Notes: a model not told the origin generated them from the letters alone. A DNA stretch of 64,000 nt from J095 sp964517605 (GCA_964517605.1 CAZFCE010000003.1:186001-250000), one strand, 5' to 3'. Shown: positions 43,460 to 53,050, counted from the first letter of the stretch. Translations and numbers: made by a program.

Positions 43460-44830
43460 ATGCTGGTAATTATTAGCGATTTACACCTCACCGATGGCAC
43501 ATCGGGCGAAACCATCAGAGCCGGCGCGTTCAGAATTTTTCGGCAGCGCCTTAGCGATATGGCCTACGATGCCTCGTGGCGCTCGGAAGATGAATACAAA
43601 CCCATCGAAAGCATTGATTTATTGCTGCTGGGCGATATTTTTGATGTCATCCGCTCAACCCAATGGCTCAATGGCGATGTTCGCCCCTGGAGCAACCCGT
43701 ACCGCCAGCCTTTTATTGATAAAGTGGCCCAAATTACCCGCGCCATTGCCGACCACAACACCGATTCGCTGGACGTGTTGCGCGGGTTTACCGCCGACCG
43801 GCCTGTTACCATTCCACCGGCAGACAATAAACAGCCCGTTTCGGTGTCGCACGACCAGGATGACCCCGCGCGCCGGCCCGTAAACGTTCGGATTCATTAC
43901 ACCGTGGGCAACCACGACTGGTTTTACCACCTGCCCGGTCAGCCCCATAACCAAATCCGGCAAACCGTGGCGACGGCTATCGGCCTGGTTACGCCCACCA
44001 CCGAGCCATTTCCGCACGACCCGACGGCCACGCCCGCGCTGTTGCAACTGTTTGAACCCTACCAGGTGTTTGCCCGCCACGGCGATATTTACGACGCCTT
44101 TAATTTTGAAGGCACCCGCACCGCCGCCTCGCTGGGCGACGCCATCGTGGTTGAACTGCTCAACCGGTTTCCCTCGGAAGTGGAGCGCCAGTTGGGCAGC
44201 GACCTGCCCCCCGCCTGCCGCGCTGGCCTGAAAGAAATTGATAACGTGCGCCCGGTGCTGCTGGTGCCGGTGTGGATTAACGGCCTGCTCAACAAAACCG
44301 TGCCCACCCAAAGCGTGCGCAATAAAATAAAAAACATCTGGGATGACCTGGCCGACGACTTCTTAAACCATCCCTTTGTGCGCGCCCGCGATAAAATCCT
44401 CAATTTGTTCGATACGGTGGACAAGCTGGAATGGGCGCTCAAATTTTCCAAAGGATTGTCGTTGGCCACCACCAGCCAGGTGGTAACGTGGGTGCAGCAA
44501 AAAATTAACAGCGGCGAAACCTCCTACTACCGCAACGCCCTCAAAGAAGCCGCCTTTGCGCAGAAAAAGGCCCGGTTTATTGTGCACGGCCACACCCACC
44601 ACCGCGAACTGGTGCCGCTGTCCGGTGCCGTAATCAATGGGCAACGGCTGGATCAAATGTACCTCAACTCCGGCACGTGGCGGCGCATCCACGAACTGGC
44701 CCGTACCAACCCCGCCGCGCAGGAGTTTATGGGCTTTCACGAAATGACCTACTTTGCCTTTTTTAAGGATGATGAACGGCGCGGGCGTCCCTTTGAAACG
44801 TGGACCGGCAACCTGGGGGTGACGGAATAA
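43460..44830 (+). CDS. Metallophosphoesterase
   Basis: 456 residues, calcineurin-like fold. All metal-binding motifs are visible: SDLHLTD (Asp7, His9), LLLGDIFD, VGNHDWFYH (near residue 150), a later FARHGDIYD and the closing VHGHTHHRE (near residue 375). It should hydrolyse phosphate mono- or diesters with two metal ions. The middle part (about 230-330) is larger than in minimal members and may hold substrate specificity. There is no signal peptide. It is third in the operon and its stop codon overlaps the next start (TAATG). Nucleotides, lipids or nucleic acid could be substrates. Confidence 0.88.
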   Translation: MLVIISDLHLTDGTSGETIRAGAFRIFRQRLSDMAYDASWRSEDEYKPIESIDLLLLGDIFDVIRSTQWLNGDVRPWSNPYRQPFIDKVAQITRAIADHNTDSLDVLRGFTADRPVTIPPADNKQPVSVSHDQDDPARRPVNVRIHYTVGNHDWFYHLPGQPHNQIRQTVATAIGLVTPTTEPFPHDPTATPALLQLFEPYQVFARHGDIYDAFNFEGTRTAASLGDAIVVELLNRFPSEVERQLGSDLPPACRAGLKEIDNVRPVLLVPVWINGLLNKTVPTQSVRNKIKNIWDDLADDFLNHPFVRARDKILNLFDTVDKLEWALKFSKGLSLATTSQVVTWVQQKINSGETSYYRNALKEAAFAQKKARFIVHGHTHHRELVPLSGAVINGQRLDQMYLNSGTWRRIHELARTNPAAQEFMGFHEMTYFAFFKDDERRGRPFETWTGNLGVTE

Positions 44831-45294
44831 TGCCGGGCAAGCGCGTCCGTGACAGCCAGATTACCCTTAATCACTTGATGATGCCCGAACACGCCAACCC
44901 GGTGGGTTTTGTGCATGGCGGCGTTATTATGAAACTGGCCGACGAAACCGGCGCGTTGTGCGCCATTCGCCATGCCCAGCGGCAGGTAGTTACCCGCATT
45001 GTGGATTCAATGATGTTCCATTCGCCGGTGCAGGTGGGCAACCTGCTCACCATGCACGCCAGCCTTAACTGGGTGGGGCGCACCTCGCTGGAGGTGGGCG
45101 TGCGGGTGGTGGCCGAAAACCCGCTCACCGGGGAGCAAACCCACACCAACACCGCGTTTTTTGTGTACGTTGCGCTGGATGAGCAGGGGCGCTCGGTGGA
45201 GGTGCCGCCGCTCATCCTTGAAACCGATGAAGAGCGCCGGCGCTGGGCCGAAGCCGAGCAGCGCCGCGCTTTGCGGCTGGCCCGCCCAAAATAA
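44830..45294 (+). CDS. Hotdog-fold acyl-CoA thioesterase
   Basis: 154 residues. The pattern NPVGFVHGGVIMKLADETGA, with the HGG turn and the catalytic-type Asp after it, and VVTRIVDSMMFHSPVQVGN match acyl-CoA hydrolases of the YciA/BACH group. They release CoA from acyl-CoA. The charged C-terminus (EERRRWAEAEQRR) is typical. The ATG overlaps the stop of the phosphoesterase gene by one base (TAATG). I reject the frame starting 30 bases upstream. A terminator follows at once, so this ends the operon. Confidence 0.9.
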   Translation: MPGKRVRDSQITLNHLMMPEHANPVGFVHGGVIMKLADETGALCAIRHAQRQVVTRIVDSMMFHSPVQVGNLLTMHASLNWVGRTSLEVGVRVVAENPLTGEQTHTNTAFFVYVALDEQGRSVEVPPLILETDEERRRWAEAEQRRALRLARPK

Positions 45295-45328
45295 AAACAG
45301 GCCGCGCAATAAGCGCGGCCTGTTTTTT
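45294..45328 (+). terminator. Terminator of the 42.3-45.3 kb operon
   Basis: AAAACAGGCCGCGC (45294-45307) pairs with GCGCGGCCTGTTTT (45313-45326), followed by T. It can also act on serC from the other strand. Confidence 0.93.
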
Positions 45329-45350
45329 AACGTGATCTACTGAACAGACA

Positions 45351-46442
45351 TCAACCGTATTTGGCTTCAAACTCGGCCATAAAGTTAACCAGCGCCTGCA
45401 CGCCTTCAACCGGCTGGGCGTTATAAATTGAAGCTCGCAGCCCGCCCACCGAGCGATGCCCTTTAAGGGTGCTCAGGCCGGCGGCAGAAGCTTCGCTGGC
45501 AAATTTTTTCTCCAGTTCCTCGTCGCCGTTGTTCACGCGGAAAACCACATTCATCAGCGAGCGGTCGGCCACCGCCGCCGGGCACGAGTAAAACCCGGTG
45601 CGGTCAATGGCATCGTACAACAGCTTGGCTTTGTGCTGATTAATCTGCTCGATGCCGGCCACGCCGCCCTGGGTTTCCATCCATTCCAGCACCAGCCCCA
45701 TAATGTAAATGGCGTAGGTGGGCGGAGTGTTATACATAGAACCGTTTTTAATGTGAACGCGGTATTGCAGCATGGTGGGCAGCGTTTTGGCGGCGCGTTC
45801 GGCCAGTTCCGGGCGCATAATCACCACCGTTACCCCCGACGGCCCCATATTTTTTTGCGCGCCGGCAAAAATCATCCCAAACTTGGATACATCAATCACC
45901 CGCGATAAAATATCAGAGGACATATCGGCAACCAGCGGCACCTCGCCGGTAGCGGGGAATTCTCGCCATTGAGTGCCAAAAATGGTGTTGTTGGAGCAGA
46001 TATGCACATACGAGGCTTTTTCGTTGAGGCTGATTTCATCGGGCCGGGGGATGCGGGCAAAGTTTTCGGCCTCGGTTGAGCCGGCAATGTTGCAGGCGGC
46101 CACTTTTTTAATTTCAGCGATGGCTTTTTCAGTCCACGCGCCGGTGTGGATTACATCCACCGGGTTGCCTTCCAGGTACAGGTTCATTGGCACCATCGAA
46201 AATTGCAGGCTGGCGCCGCCCTGTAAAAAGAGAACGGCATACTCGGCGGGAATGCCCATCACCCGGCGCAGGCTGGCCTCGGCGTTGGCCTGGATGGCTT
46301 CAAAGGCTTTAGAGCGATGGCTCATTTCCATCACGCTCATTCCAGAACCGCGATAATTGAGCATTTCATCGCGGGCGCGCTCCAGGACCGGTACCGGCAA
46401 TACGGCTGGCCCGGCGCTAAAATTAAATATTCGTTCTGGCAT
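45351..46442 (-). CDS. serC: Phosphoserine aminotransferase
   Basis: 363 residues. The start MPERIFNFSAGPAVLPVPVL is typical of SerC. The PLP lysine lies in FAGAQKNMGPSG, and FRVNNGDEELEKKF and GLSTLKGHRSVGGLRASIYN close the fold. The enzyme converts 3-phosphohydroxypyruvate to phosphoserine in serine synthesis. I chose the ATG at 46442, seven codons into the longest frame, because GGGAGAGAG lies just before it. It faces the thioesterase gene across shared terminator sequence. No other serine gene is nearby. Confidence 0.95.
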   Translation of the reverse strand: MPERIFNFSAGPAVLPVPVLERARDEMLNYRGSGMSVMEMSHRSKAFEAIQANAEASLRRVMGIPAEYAVLFLQGGASLQFSMVPMNLYLEGNPVDVIHTGAWTEKAIAEIKKVAACNIAGSTEAENFARIPRPDEISLNEKASYVHICSNNTIFGTQWREFPATGEVPLVADMSSDILSRVIDVSKFGMIFAGAQKNMGPSGVTVVIMRPELAERAAKTLPTMLQYRVHIKNGSMYNTPPTYAIYIMGLVLEWMETQGGVAGIEQINQHKAKLLYDAIDRTGFYSCPAAVADRSLMNVVFRVNNGDEELEKKFASEASAAGLSTLKGHRSVGGLRASIYNAQPVEGVQALVNFMAEFEAKYG

Positions 46443-46713
46443 TTGTCTCTCTCCCTTGGTCAACTAAATCGCAGATTTGGCCGGCGCATCCCCATAAAAT
46501 TTTTGCAGCCTTTACCCAACTTCAATTGTTTCAACAAAGCTAATGGCCGGGGTAAAGAAATGCCCCAATTGAATGGCGTCGCCTGAGATAAATTTGTGCA
46601 ATAAAGCACAAGCCGCCATTATAAACTGGAATAGATGAACTGTTAAATTTTGCCGTCCAAATTCGCCTTTTTTTGCGGGGTTTAGTGCCGATAACTCAAT
46701 ACAACTGCCCGGA

Positions 46714-46735
46714 CTGCGCCCAAAAACGGGCGCAG
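46714..46735 (+). other. Strong hairpin in the cysH leader
   Basis: CTGCGCCC (46714-46721) pairs with GGGCGCAG (46728-46735) around AAAAAC, 41 bases before the cysH start. No T-run follows, so it is not a plain terminator. It could be a leader regulatory structure. The rest of 46443-46776 shows no gene. Confidence 0.5.
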
Positions 46736-46776
46736 CTTGTGGGGATGGCAAAACCATTGAGGAAATTTTATAAATT

Positions 46777-47586
46777 ATGGTTACTCATCAACCTTTACCC
46801 GTTCCGCCCAATCCGCCGGAGTTTGCGGCGGCCCTGCCCTTTAGCGCCGCCAGCGATTTTGACCGCATTAACCACTACTTTGCCGAAAAACCATTAATCC
46901 ACCTGCTGGAGTGGAGCTTAAAAACCTTTGGCGATAACATTGCCCAGGTTACCAGTTTTGGCCCAACCGGCATGGTGTTAATGGATCACCTGGCCCGGCT
47001 TGGCTCCGGCCTGCGGGTGATTACCATTGACACCCGGTTTTTGTTCCCCGAAACCTACACGCTGCTGGCCGAAGTGCAGCGCCGCTATCCCGTTCGGCTT
47101 GATGTGCGCCGCCCGGCCCTTACCCCGGAGCAGCAGGCCAAAGCCCACGGCCCGCGCCTGTGGGAGACCGACCCCGATTTGTGCTGTTATCTGCGCAAGG
47201 TGCTGCCGCTCAATGAGGCGATGACCGGTCTTACGGCCTGGTTTGCCGGTTTGCGCCGCGACCAATCGGCCACGCGCATGGAAATGCCGCTGGTGGGCTG
47301 GGATTACAAATACGGGCTGGTTAAAATTACCCCGCTGGCCGGCTGGACGCGCGCCCAGGTTTGGGAGTACATTCAAAAACATAACGTGCCCTACAACCTG
47401 CTGCACGATCACGGTTACGCCAGCATTGGTTGCATTTACTGCACCATTCCCTCCACCTCCGAAGCCGATGAGCGGTCGGGCCGCTGGCACAATCACCCCA
47501 AAACCGAATGCGGCCTGCACCTGCCCGCCGGGCCTGACAATGAGTCGGCTTTTTTCAAATATGACAAAGATTCGCAGTTGATATAA
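46777..47586 (+). CDS. cysH: Adenylylsulfate/phosphoadenylylsulfate reductase
   Basis: 269 residues of the PAPS-reductase fold (TSFGPTGMVLMDHLA, TIDTRFLFPETY, ITPLAGWTRAQVWEYI). The four [4Fe-4S] cysteines typical of the APS-using form are present (Cys136, Cys137, Cys219, Cys222), as is the catalytic C-terminal ECGLH (244-248). It reduces activated sulfate to sulfite in sulfur assimilation. The start follows GAGGAAA. The GT4 gene follows after 9 bp on the same strand, so the two may be co-transcribed though unrelated in role. No other sulfate-assimilation gene is seen. Confidence 0.93.
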   Translation: MVTHQPLPVPPNPPEFAAALPFSAASDFDRINHYFAEKPLIHLLEWSLKTFGDNIAQVTSFGPTGMVLMDHLARLGSGLRVITIDTRFLFPETYTLLAEVQRRYPVRLDVRRPALTPEQQAKAHGPRLWETDPDLCCYLRKVLPLNEAMTGLTAWFAGLRRDQSATRMEMPLVGWDYKYGLVKITPLAGWTRAQVWEYIQKHNVPYNLLHDHGYASIGCIYCTIPSTSEADERSGRWHNHPKTECGLHLPAGPDNESAFFKYDKDSQLI

Positions 47587-47595
47587 AATAGCCGG

Positions 47596-48942
47596 ATGCG
47601 AATCCTGATTGTTAACTACGAATTTCCACCCATTGGCGCTGGCGGGGGCAAAGCCAGCCAAAAAATAGCCGGCTGTCTGGTTGATCTGGGCCACTCCGTG
47701 CGCGTCATCACCAGCCGGCCCACCCAACTCTACACCTTTTCCGGCAACATGTCGTTGCTGGTTGGCGTGGGGCTGTGGGTGTACCTCATCTACATCAAAC
47801 TGGCGTTTCACAAAGACCTCAGCGACCACGGTTTTACCATTCTGGCTACGTTGATGCTGCTCACCGGTTTCATCCTGCGGAACACTGGCCTCACCTGGGA
47901 ACTGACCAACCCCATTCGCGGGCTAAAGCCGCTGGAATTTGTGGACGGGGCCGAAGTGTACCGCGTGCCGGTGTCGCGGCGGCGGCAGGAATATTGCTCA
48001 ACCCCGGAAATGGCCACGTTTGTGCTGAGCGCCATGTGGTTTGGCATGTTCCACATGCGCGATTTCAAACCGGATGTGGTGCACATCTTTTTTGGCATTC
48101 CTGATGGCCCCATCGGTTGGCTTTTTAAACGGCTGTACGGCGTGCCTTACCTCATCTCGTTGCGCGGGGCCGATGTGCCCTCCGCCGAGGTGAAACGCTT
48201 TGCCAAACATTACCGGGTGCTGCGCCCGCTGGTGCGGGCGCTCTGGCAGGATGCCGCTGCCGTGGTCGCCGTGTCGAACGGCCTGCGCGAATACGCCTTT
48301 CAAACCAGCCCCGATGTCCCCATCGAGGTCATCTCCAACGCCATCGAACTATCCGTTTTTACCCCGCCGGTTATCCGCAACACCGATGGCCCCACCCGGC
48401 TGCTGTTTGTGGGCCGGTTGAACGCCTTCAAAAACGTCGAAAGCCTGGTTGAAGCGGCGGGCCATCTGCTCCAGATGGGGCTGGATAATTTTGAACTCCA
48501 GTTGATTGGCGAGGGCGAGCGGCGCGTGCATGTGGAGCGGCTGGTGGCCGAACACGGCCTCACCCGTCACATAAAATTGCTGGGCTGGGTGGATCGGGAG
48601 CGGCTGGTGGGTTACTATCGCCAGGCCGATATTTTTGTTACCGCCACCACCTGGGAGGGGATGCCCAACACCGTGCTCGAAGGCATGGCCTGCGGGTTGC
48701 CGGTGGTGGCTACCCGCGCCTCCGGGCTGGAAGAACTGGTGCGCGACGGCGTTAACGGCTACCTGGTTGACCTGAACGATGCCCACGCGCTGGCCAAAAA
48801 AATAGCCGATCTCATTACCAATCCGCACGAACGCCGCCGGATGGGCAAAGAAAGCCGCAAAATCGCCGAGCGCGAGTTTGCCTGGGATTACATTGCCGAG
48901 CAATACGTTGAAATTTACAAACGGATTGCGGCTGCCTCCTGA
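47596..48942 (+). CDS. GT4 glycosyltransferase with a membrane hairpin inserted in its N-terminal domain
   Basis: 448 residues, GT-B fold. The N-terminus ILIVNYEFPPIGAGGGKA is the classical GT4 acceptor-side motif. At about residues 52-95 two hydrophobic segments (NMSLLVGVGLWVYLIYIKLA and TILATLMLLTGFILR) interrupt the Rossmann fold. The C-terminal domain has LLFVGRLNAFKNVESLVEA, LLGWVDRERLVGYYRQADIF and the nucleotide-sugar site EGMPNTVLEGMACGLPVV. It transfers a sugar from a nucleotide donor, probably at the membrane surface. It lies 9 bp after cysH and 2 bp before the first GT39 gene. Confidence 0.87.
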   Translation: MRILIVNYEFPPIGAGGGKASQKIAGCLVDLGHSVRVITSRPTQLYTFSGNMSLLVGVGLWVYLIYIKLAFHKDLSDHGFTILATLMLLTGFILRNTGLTWELTNPIRGLKPLEFVDGAEVYRVPVSRRRQEYCSTPEMATFVLSAMWFGMFHMRDFKPDVVHIFFGIPDGPIGWLFKRLYGVPYLISLRGADVPSAEVKRFAKHYRVLRPLVRALWQDAAAVVAVSNGLREYAFQTSPDVPIEVISNAIELSVFTPPVIRNTDGPTRLLFVGRLNAFKNVESLVEAAGHLLQMGLDNFELQLIGEGERRVHVERLVAEHGLTRHIKLLGWVDRERLVGYYRQADIFVTATTWEGMPNTVLEGMACGLPVVATRASGLEELVRDGVNGYLVDLNDAHALAKKIADLITNPHERRRMGKESRKIAEREFAWDYIAEQYVEIYKRIAAAS

Positions 48943-48944
48943 CC

Positions 48945-50963
48945 ATGCGTTGGCCCACTATTTTGCTGTTTAGCCTTATTCTGGCCGGATTTGCGCTCCG
49001 CCTGCTGTACCTCACCACCACGCACCCCTTTTTTGATGAATACACCACCGTGCTGGCCGCCCGCCAGATTTTGCGGCAGGGCTGGCCGGTGTTGCCTTCC
49101 GGCCTGTTCTACGAGCACGGCCTGCTGGCCACTTATTTGATTGCGCCCTTTACCGCGCTGTTTATCAACGCGCCGCTGGCGGCATGGCAACCGGCTCACT
49201 GGGGGTTGATGCTGGCGCGCTGGCCCAGTTTGCTGGCCGGCACCGCCACCATCCCGCTGATTTACGCCGTGGCCCGGCGCATGTTTGCCGCCGCCGGCCC
49301 GTTCACCGCCGCCGCGATTGGCCTGCTGGCCGCCGGCCTGTTCGCCCTTAGCCCGGAAGGGATGGTGTGGGGCGGGCGGGCGCGCATGTACGCGCCGGCT
49401 GTGTTGTTGGTTTTGTTCACCGTGTACCTGGCCTGGCGCGGCGCGGCCTACCCCGCCCCGGCCCGTTATCGCTGGTTGGCGCTGGCGGCGCTACTGGCGG
49501 CGCTGCTCACCCAGTTTGGCGCGTTGATGCTGGTGCCGCCGCTGCTGGTAGCCATGCTGTCTATCGGCTGGTTTACCCGCCGGGGCCGGGTGTGGTTTTG
49601 GCAGCCCTCCATTCTGGCCGAAGGCGCGGCGCTGGCGGTTGTCATCGCGCTGGCCGTGCTGGTAAAACGGCTGGGCCAGCCGTTGGGTGCGCCCGCCCTC
49701 GGTGAAACCGGCAGCGACAACCTGCTCCCGGAACTGGCGGGCGTGGTTACGTATCAAACTACTTTCTATTTTACCTGGGCCGATGCCGAACTGTTTTTGG
49801 CCCGGCAATTTGGGGTGGCGCATCATTTGGGGCTGGCGCTGCTGGCTGTGGCCGGGCTGGCGGCAGCGGTGATTATCTACCTTGCCCGCCGCAAAATTCA
49901 ACTGCCGCTGCGTTCCGGCCCGGCGTTTGTGGCGCTGGTGTTTGGGCTGATTGTGCTGCAAATGGTCACGCTGCTGGAGCCGTTCCGCCGCAACCCGCGT
50001 TACATTGTTATGTACCTGCCGCTGTTTTATCTGGTGGCTGCCGGGGCCGGGTTTTATTTGCTGCAACTGGCCGCGCCGCGAGCGCGCCGGCTGGCCGGCC
50101 CGGCCACGGCGTTAGTGTTGTTGGGGCTGAGCGCGGTCATCGGTTGGAACGACCTCCGCGCCGCGTGGCTCACCCCGGAGCCGGCCTACGAGCAGGCGTT
50201 GGCCAAAGTTTACGCCGATTGGCAACCCGGCGACGCGCTGCTCACCATGAACACGCCCGCCGCCGAGTTGTATCTGGGCCGGGCCGATGGCTTTACCGCC
50301 CAAAACAACGCCGATCAGTTTTTGCTGCAAACCGCCGCCGGCCCGGTGGATCGCTGGGTGGGCGCGCCGTGGGTGGCTACCGCCGCCGCTTTTTCCGCCG
50401 CGCTCAACCGTTACCCCCGCGTCTGGTTTGTAACCGATACTATTCGCCAGCCGGTTTATTTTCGGGGCGATTGGCAGGCGGTGGTTAACAGCCAGTTTGA
50501 GCCGGTGTGGGCCGGCGATAACGCGCTGCTCTACCGCACCAAAACCAATCGCGTGCCGCTGCCCGCCGCGCCCGCCGCGCCCGTTTCGGCCCAATTTGGC
50601 GATTCCATTCAGTTGCGCGGCTACTCGCTGGCCAAATCTCCGTTTACCCTGGCGCTGTTCTGGCAGCCGTTGGCTCCCATCAACGCCGATTACACCGTTT
50701 TTGTCCACCTGCGTAACGCCGCCGGCCAAACTGTGGCCCAACGCGATAGCCGTCCGCTCGACGGCGCGTATCCCACCGGCCAATGGCAGCCCGGCGAAAC
50801 CGTGATTGATCCCATCACCCTGCCGCTGCCGCCCGATTTGCCCGCCGGCACGTACACGCTGCTGGTTGGCCTGTACCGCTTTGATACGCTGGAGCGCCTG
50901 CCGGTGGCCAACGATGCCTCCGGCGAAAACGCCGTCCGGCTGGGGCAGGTGGTGCTGCCATGA
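48945..50963 (+). CDS. GT39-like membrane glycosyltransferase 1
   Basis: 672 residues with about ten or more membrane segments. After the first one comes FFDEYTTVLAARQIL, the acidic pair (Asp-Glu) in the first outside loop that is catalytic in ArnT/PMT enzymes. An outside C-terminal part (about 540-670) holds the beta-sandwich module found in all five neighbours (LRGYSLAKSPFTLALFWQPL, TYTLLVGLYRFDT). GT39 enzymes use lipid-linked sugars to glycosylate proteins or lipids outside the membrane. The gene starts 2 bp after the GT4 stop and overlaps the next by 4 bp (ATGA), pointing to one operon. Acceptor and sugar are unknown. Confidence 0.87.
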   Translation: MRWPTILLFSLILAGFALRLLYLTTTHPFFDEYTTVLAARQILRQGWPVLPSGLFYEHGLLATYLIAPFTALFINAPLAAWQPAHWGLMLARWPSLLAGTATIPLIYAVARRMFAAAGPFTAAAIGLLAAGLFALSPEGMVWGGRARMYAPAVLLVLFTVYLAWRGAAYPAPARYRWLALAALLAALLTQFGALMLVPPLLVAMLSIGWFTRRGRVWFWQPSILAEGAALAVVIALAVLVKRLGQPLGAPALGETGSDNLLPELAGVVTYQTTFYFTWADAELFLARQFGVAHHLGLALLAVAGLAAAVIIYLARRKIQLPLRSGPAFVALVFGLIVLQMVTLLEPFRRNPRYIVMYLPLFYLVAAGAGFYLLQLAAPRARRLAGPATALVLLGLSAVIGWNDLRAAWLTPEPAYEQALAKVYADWQPGDALLTMNTPAAELYLGRADGFTAQNNADQFLLQTAAGPVDRWVGAPWVATAAAFSAALNRYPRVWFVTDTIRQPVYFRGDWQAVVNSQFEPVWAGDNALLYRTKTNRVPLPAAPAAPVSAQFGDSIQLRGYSLAKSPFTLALFWQPLAPINADYTVFVHLRNAAGQTVAQRDSRPLDGAYPTGQWQPGETVIDPITLPLPPDLPAGTYTLLVGLYRFDTLERLPVANDASGENAVRLGQVVLP

Positions 50964-53050
50964 TGAACCATCAGCCTGCGGCCAAAACTGCCCGGTTTGC
51001 GCCCGGTTGGGTGGCGCTGCTCCTGTTTTGGCTGGCGATTATTCCCCGGCTGCCCGGCCTGGATCGCTTTATTATTACGGATGAACACACCAATATTTTT
51101 ATTGCCGGCAGCGACGTGCTGCGGGCTTTTTTAACCGGCAATTTTCGGGGTACGTACTGGCACTTTTATCCGGGCGTAACCATGAGCTGGCTTACGGATT
51201 TGGGGCTGGTGGCTCAATACGGCTTTGAACTGGCGCTGGGCCGCCCGCTGCCGCCGTTACTGGATTTTATTTACGGCGATATTCTGGCTCATCTGGTGGC
51301 GGCGCGGCTGCCTTTTGCGTTGCTGTCGGCGGCGGCGGTGCCCGCCATTTACCTGCTGGCGCGAAAGTTGTTGCCCAACCGGGTGGCGCTGCTGGGAGCG
51401 TTGTTCATTGCCTTTGACCCGTTCTTTTTGGCGCACTCGCGGGTAAATCACGGCGATGCGCCGGTGGCGGTGTTTATGGCGGTATCAATGCTGGCGCTGC
51501 TGGTGCTGGTCACTCAGCCTGTGCCCGGCCCCGCTTCGTTGGGGGGATATCTGGCGGCCATGTTAAAAAATCCCTGGTTGCTGCTATCGGCGGTAATGGG
51601 CGGGCTGGCCGCGCTCACCAAAGCGCCCGGCCATTTTATGGCCGTGTTTGTGGTTATCCTCAGCCTGGGGCTGGCGGCGGCGCAACTCTGGCGCGGGTGG
51701 CAGCCGCCGCGGCTGGTGGTGGCCCGCTGGCTGGCGGTGATTGTGGCCTGGGGCGTCGTGTCGCTGGCGGTGTTTGTGCTGCTCTGGCCGTCCATGTGGG
51801 TTGACCCGGTGGGCACGCTCCGGCAAATGCTCAACGAAACCTTTGGCAAGGTAGAGGCCGGCCATCTGGTTTATTTTATGGGACAGGCCACGCTCAACCC
51901 CGGCCTCTGGTTTTACCTGGTGGTGATTCCGTTCCGGTTGACGCCGGTGGCGCTGCCCGGCGTGGCGCTCTCGCTGTTGGGGTTTGTTCCCAAAACGCAT
52001 TCGCGTAGCGATGAGGCTGCTTTCACCGACGACCGCAGCCGTTGGTTTTCGCCGCTGTTTTTGCTGTGGTTTTTTACGGTGACGCTGTTACTGTTTGGCG
52101 ACATCAGCCCCAAAAAGCAGGACCGTTATTTGCTGCCGCTGTTTCCCGTGCTCGATCTGCTGGCGGCGGTGGGCTGGGTGGGGCTGGCGGAATTGGCGCT
52201 GGCCGGGCTAAAATTGCCGGCGGCCAAAATTCGGTGGGGCAGCGCGCTGGCGGCGGGTGGATTGGTGTTGTTGCACGCCGCGCCGGTGGTCACGTACTAT
52301 CCGTATTACCTTACCTATTTTAACCCGCTGCTGGGCGGCCCGGCCCGCGCTTTTGACGTGACGCTGATGGGCTGGGGCGAGGGCATGGAGCAGGTGGCCG
52401 CCTACCTCAACACCCGGCCCAACGCCGACCAACTGTACGTGGCTGCCACGCCATCGCAAACGTTGCTGCCCTTTTTTGTGGGCCGGGGCGAAAACTTCTA
52501 CACCAACGACATCGCGTTGCGGGCCGATTACGTGGTGCTGTACGTGTCGCAGTTGCAACGGCTGGCTCCCAGCCCGGAGATTGTGCGCTATTACCAGGCC
52601 CAATCGCCCGAAATGGAAATCACAATTCAGGGCGTTCCCTACGCCAAAATCTACCGGAACACCCGGCGCATTCTGGCCGATATTCCGCCCACCGCCACGC
52701 CGGTCAATTTGGGCCTGGCCGATAAAATCCGGCTGGCCGGTTACGCTATTACGCCCAACCAGCCCGAAATCACGCTTTACTGGCACGCGCTGGCTCCGCT
52801 GGCCGAAGATTACACCGTTTCGGTGCGTGGTTACACCGCCGCCGGCGAGCGGCTGGCTCAGCAGGATCAGTGGCCGGTAAACGGCCTGTTGCCCACCCGC
52901 CAGTGGCGGCAGGGCGATTACGTGGCCGACGCCCATCGCCTGGATATTCCGGCGGAGCGGGCGCGGGATTTGGCCACGTTTGAAATTGTGGTTTACAACG
53001 CCGCCACCGGCCAACCGCTGGGTGCGCCCATAAAAATTGCCCATGAATAA
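50960..53050 (+). CDS. GT39-like membrane glycosyltransferase 2
   Basis: 696 residues with the same layout as its neighbours: first membrane segment, ITDEHTNIFIAGSDVLRAF with the catalytic-type Asp-Glu, MSWLTDLGLV, many more membrane segments and an outside C-terminal beta module (IRLAGYAITPNQPEITLYWH). FGDISPKKQDRYLLPLFPVL near residue 385 resembles the membrane-edge loop of PMT-type enzymes. It overlaps the previous gene by 4 bp (ATGA) and the next by 8 bp, so translation is probably coupled. Confidence 0.87.
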   Translation: MMNHQPAAKTARFAPGWVALLLFWLAIIPRLPGLDRFIITDEHTNIFIAGSDVLRAFLTGNFRGTYWHFYPGVTMSWLTDLGLVAQYGFELALGRPLPPLLDFIYGDILAHLVAARLPFALLSAAAVPAIYLLARKLLPNRVALLGALFIAFDPFFLAHSRVNHGDAPVAVFMAVSMLALLVLVTQPVPGPASLGGYLAAMLKNPWLLLSAVMGGLAALTKAPGHFMAVFVVILSLGLAAAQLWRGWQPPRLVVARWLAVIVAWGVVSLAVFVLLWPSMWVDPVGTLRQMLNETFGKVEAGHLVYFMGQATLNPGLWFYLVVIPFRLTPVALPGVALSLLGFVPKTHSRSDEAAFTDDRSRWFSPLFLLWFFTVTLLLFGDISPKKQDRYLLPLFPVLDLLAAVGWVGLAELALAGLKLPAAKIRWGSALAAGGLVLLHAAPVVTYYPYYLTYFNPLLGGPARAFDVTLMGWGEGMEQVAAYLNTRPNADQLYVAATPSQTLLPFFVGRGENFYTNDIALRADYVVLYVSQLQRLAPSPEIVRYYQAQSPEMEITIQGVPYAKIYRNTRRILADIPPTATPVNLGLADKIRLAGYAITPNQPEITLYWHALAPLAEDYTVSVRGYTAAGERLAQQDQWPVNGLLPTRQWRQGDYVADAHRLDIPAERARDLATFEIVVYNAATGQPLGAPIKIAHE

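Noticed and set aside
48349..48903. 184-codon minus-strand frame inside the GT4 gene
   Set aside because: Antisense to a well-supported glycosyltransferase with all GT-B motifs.
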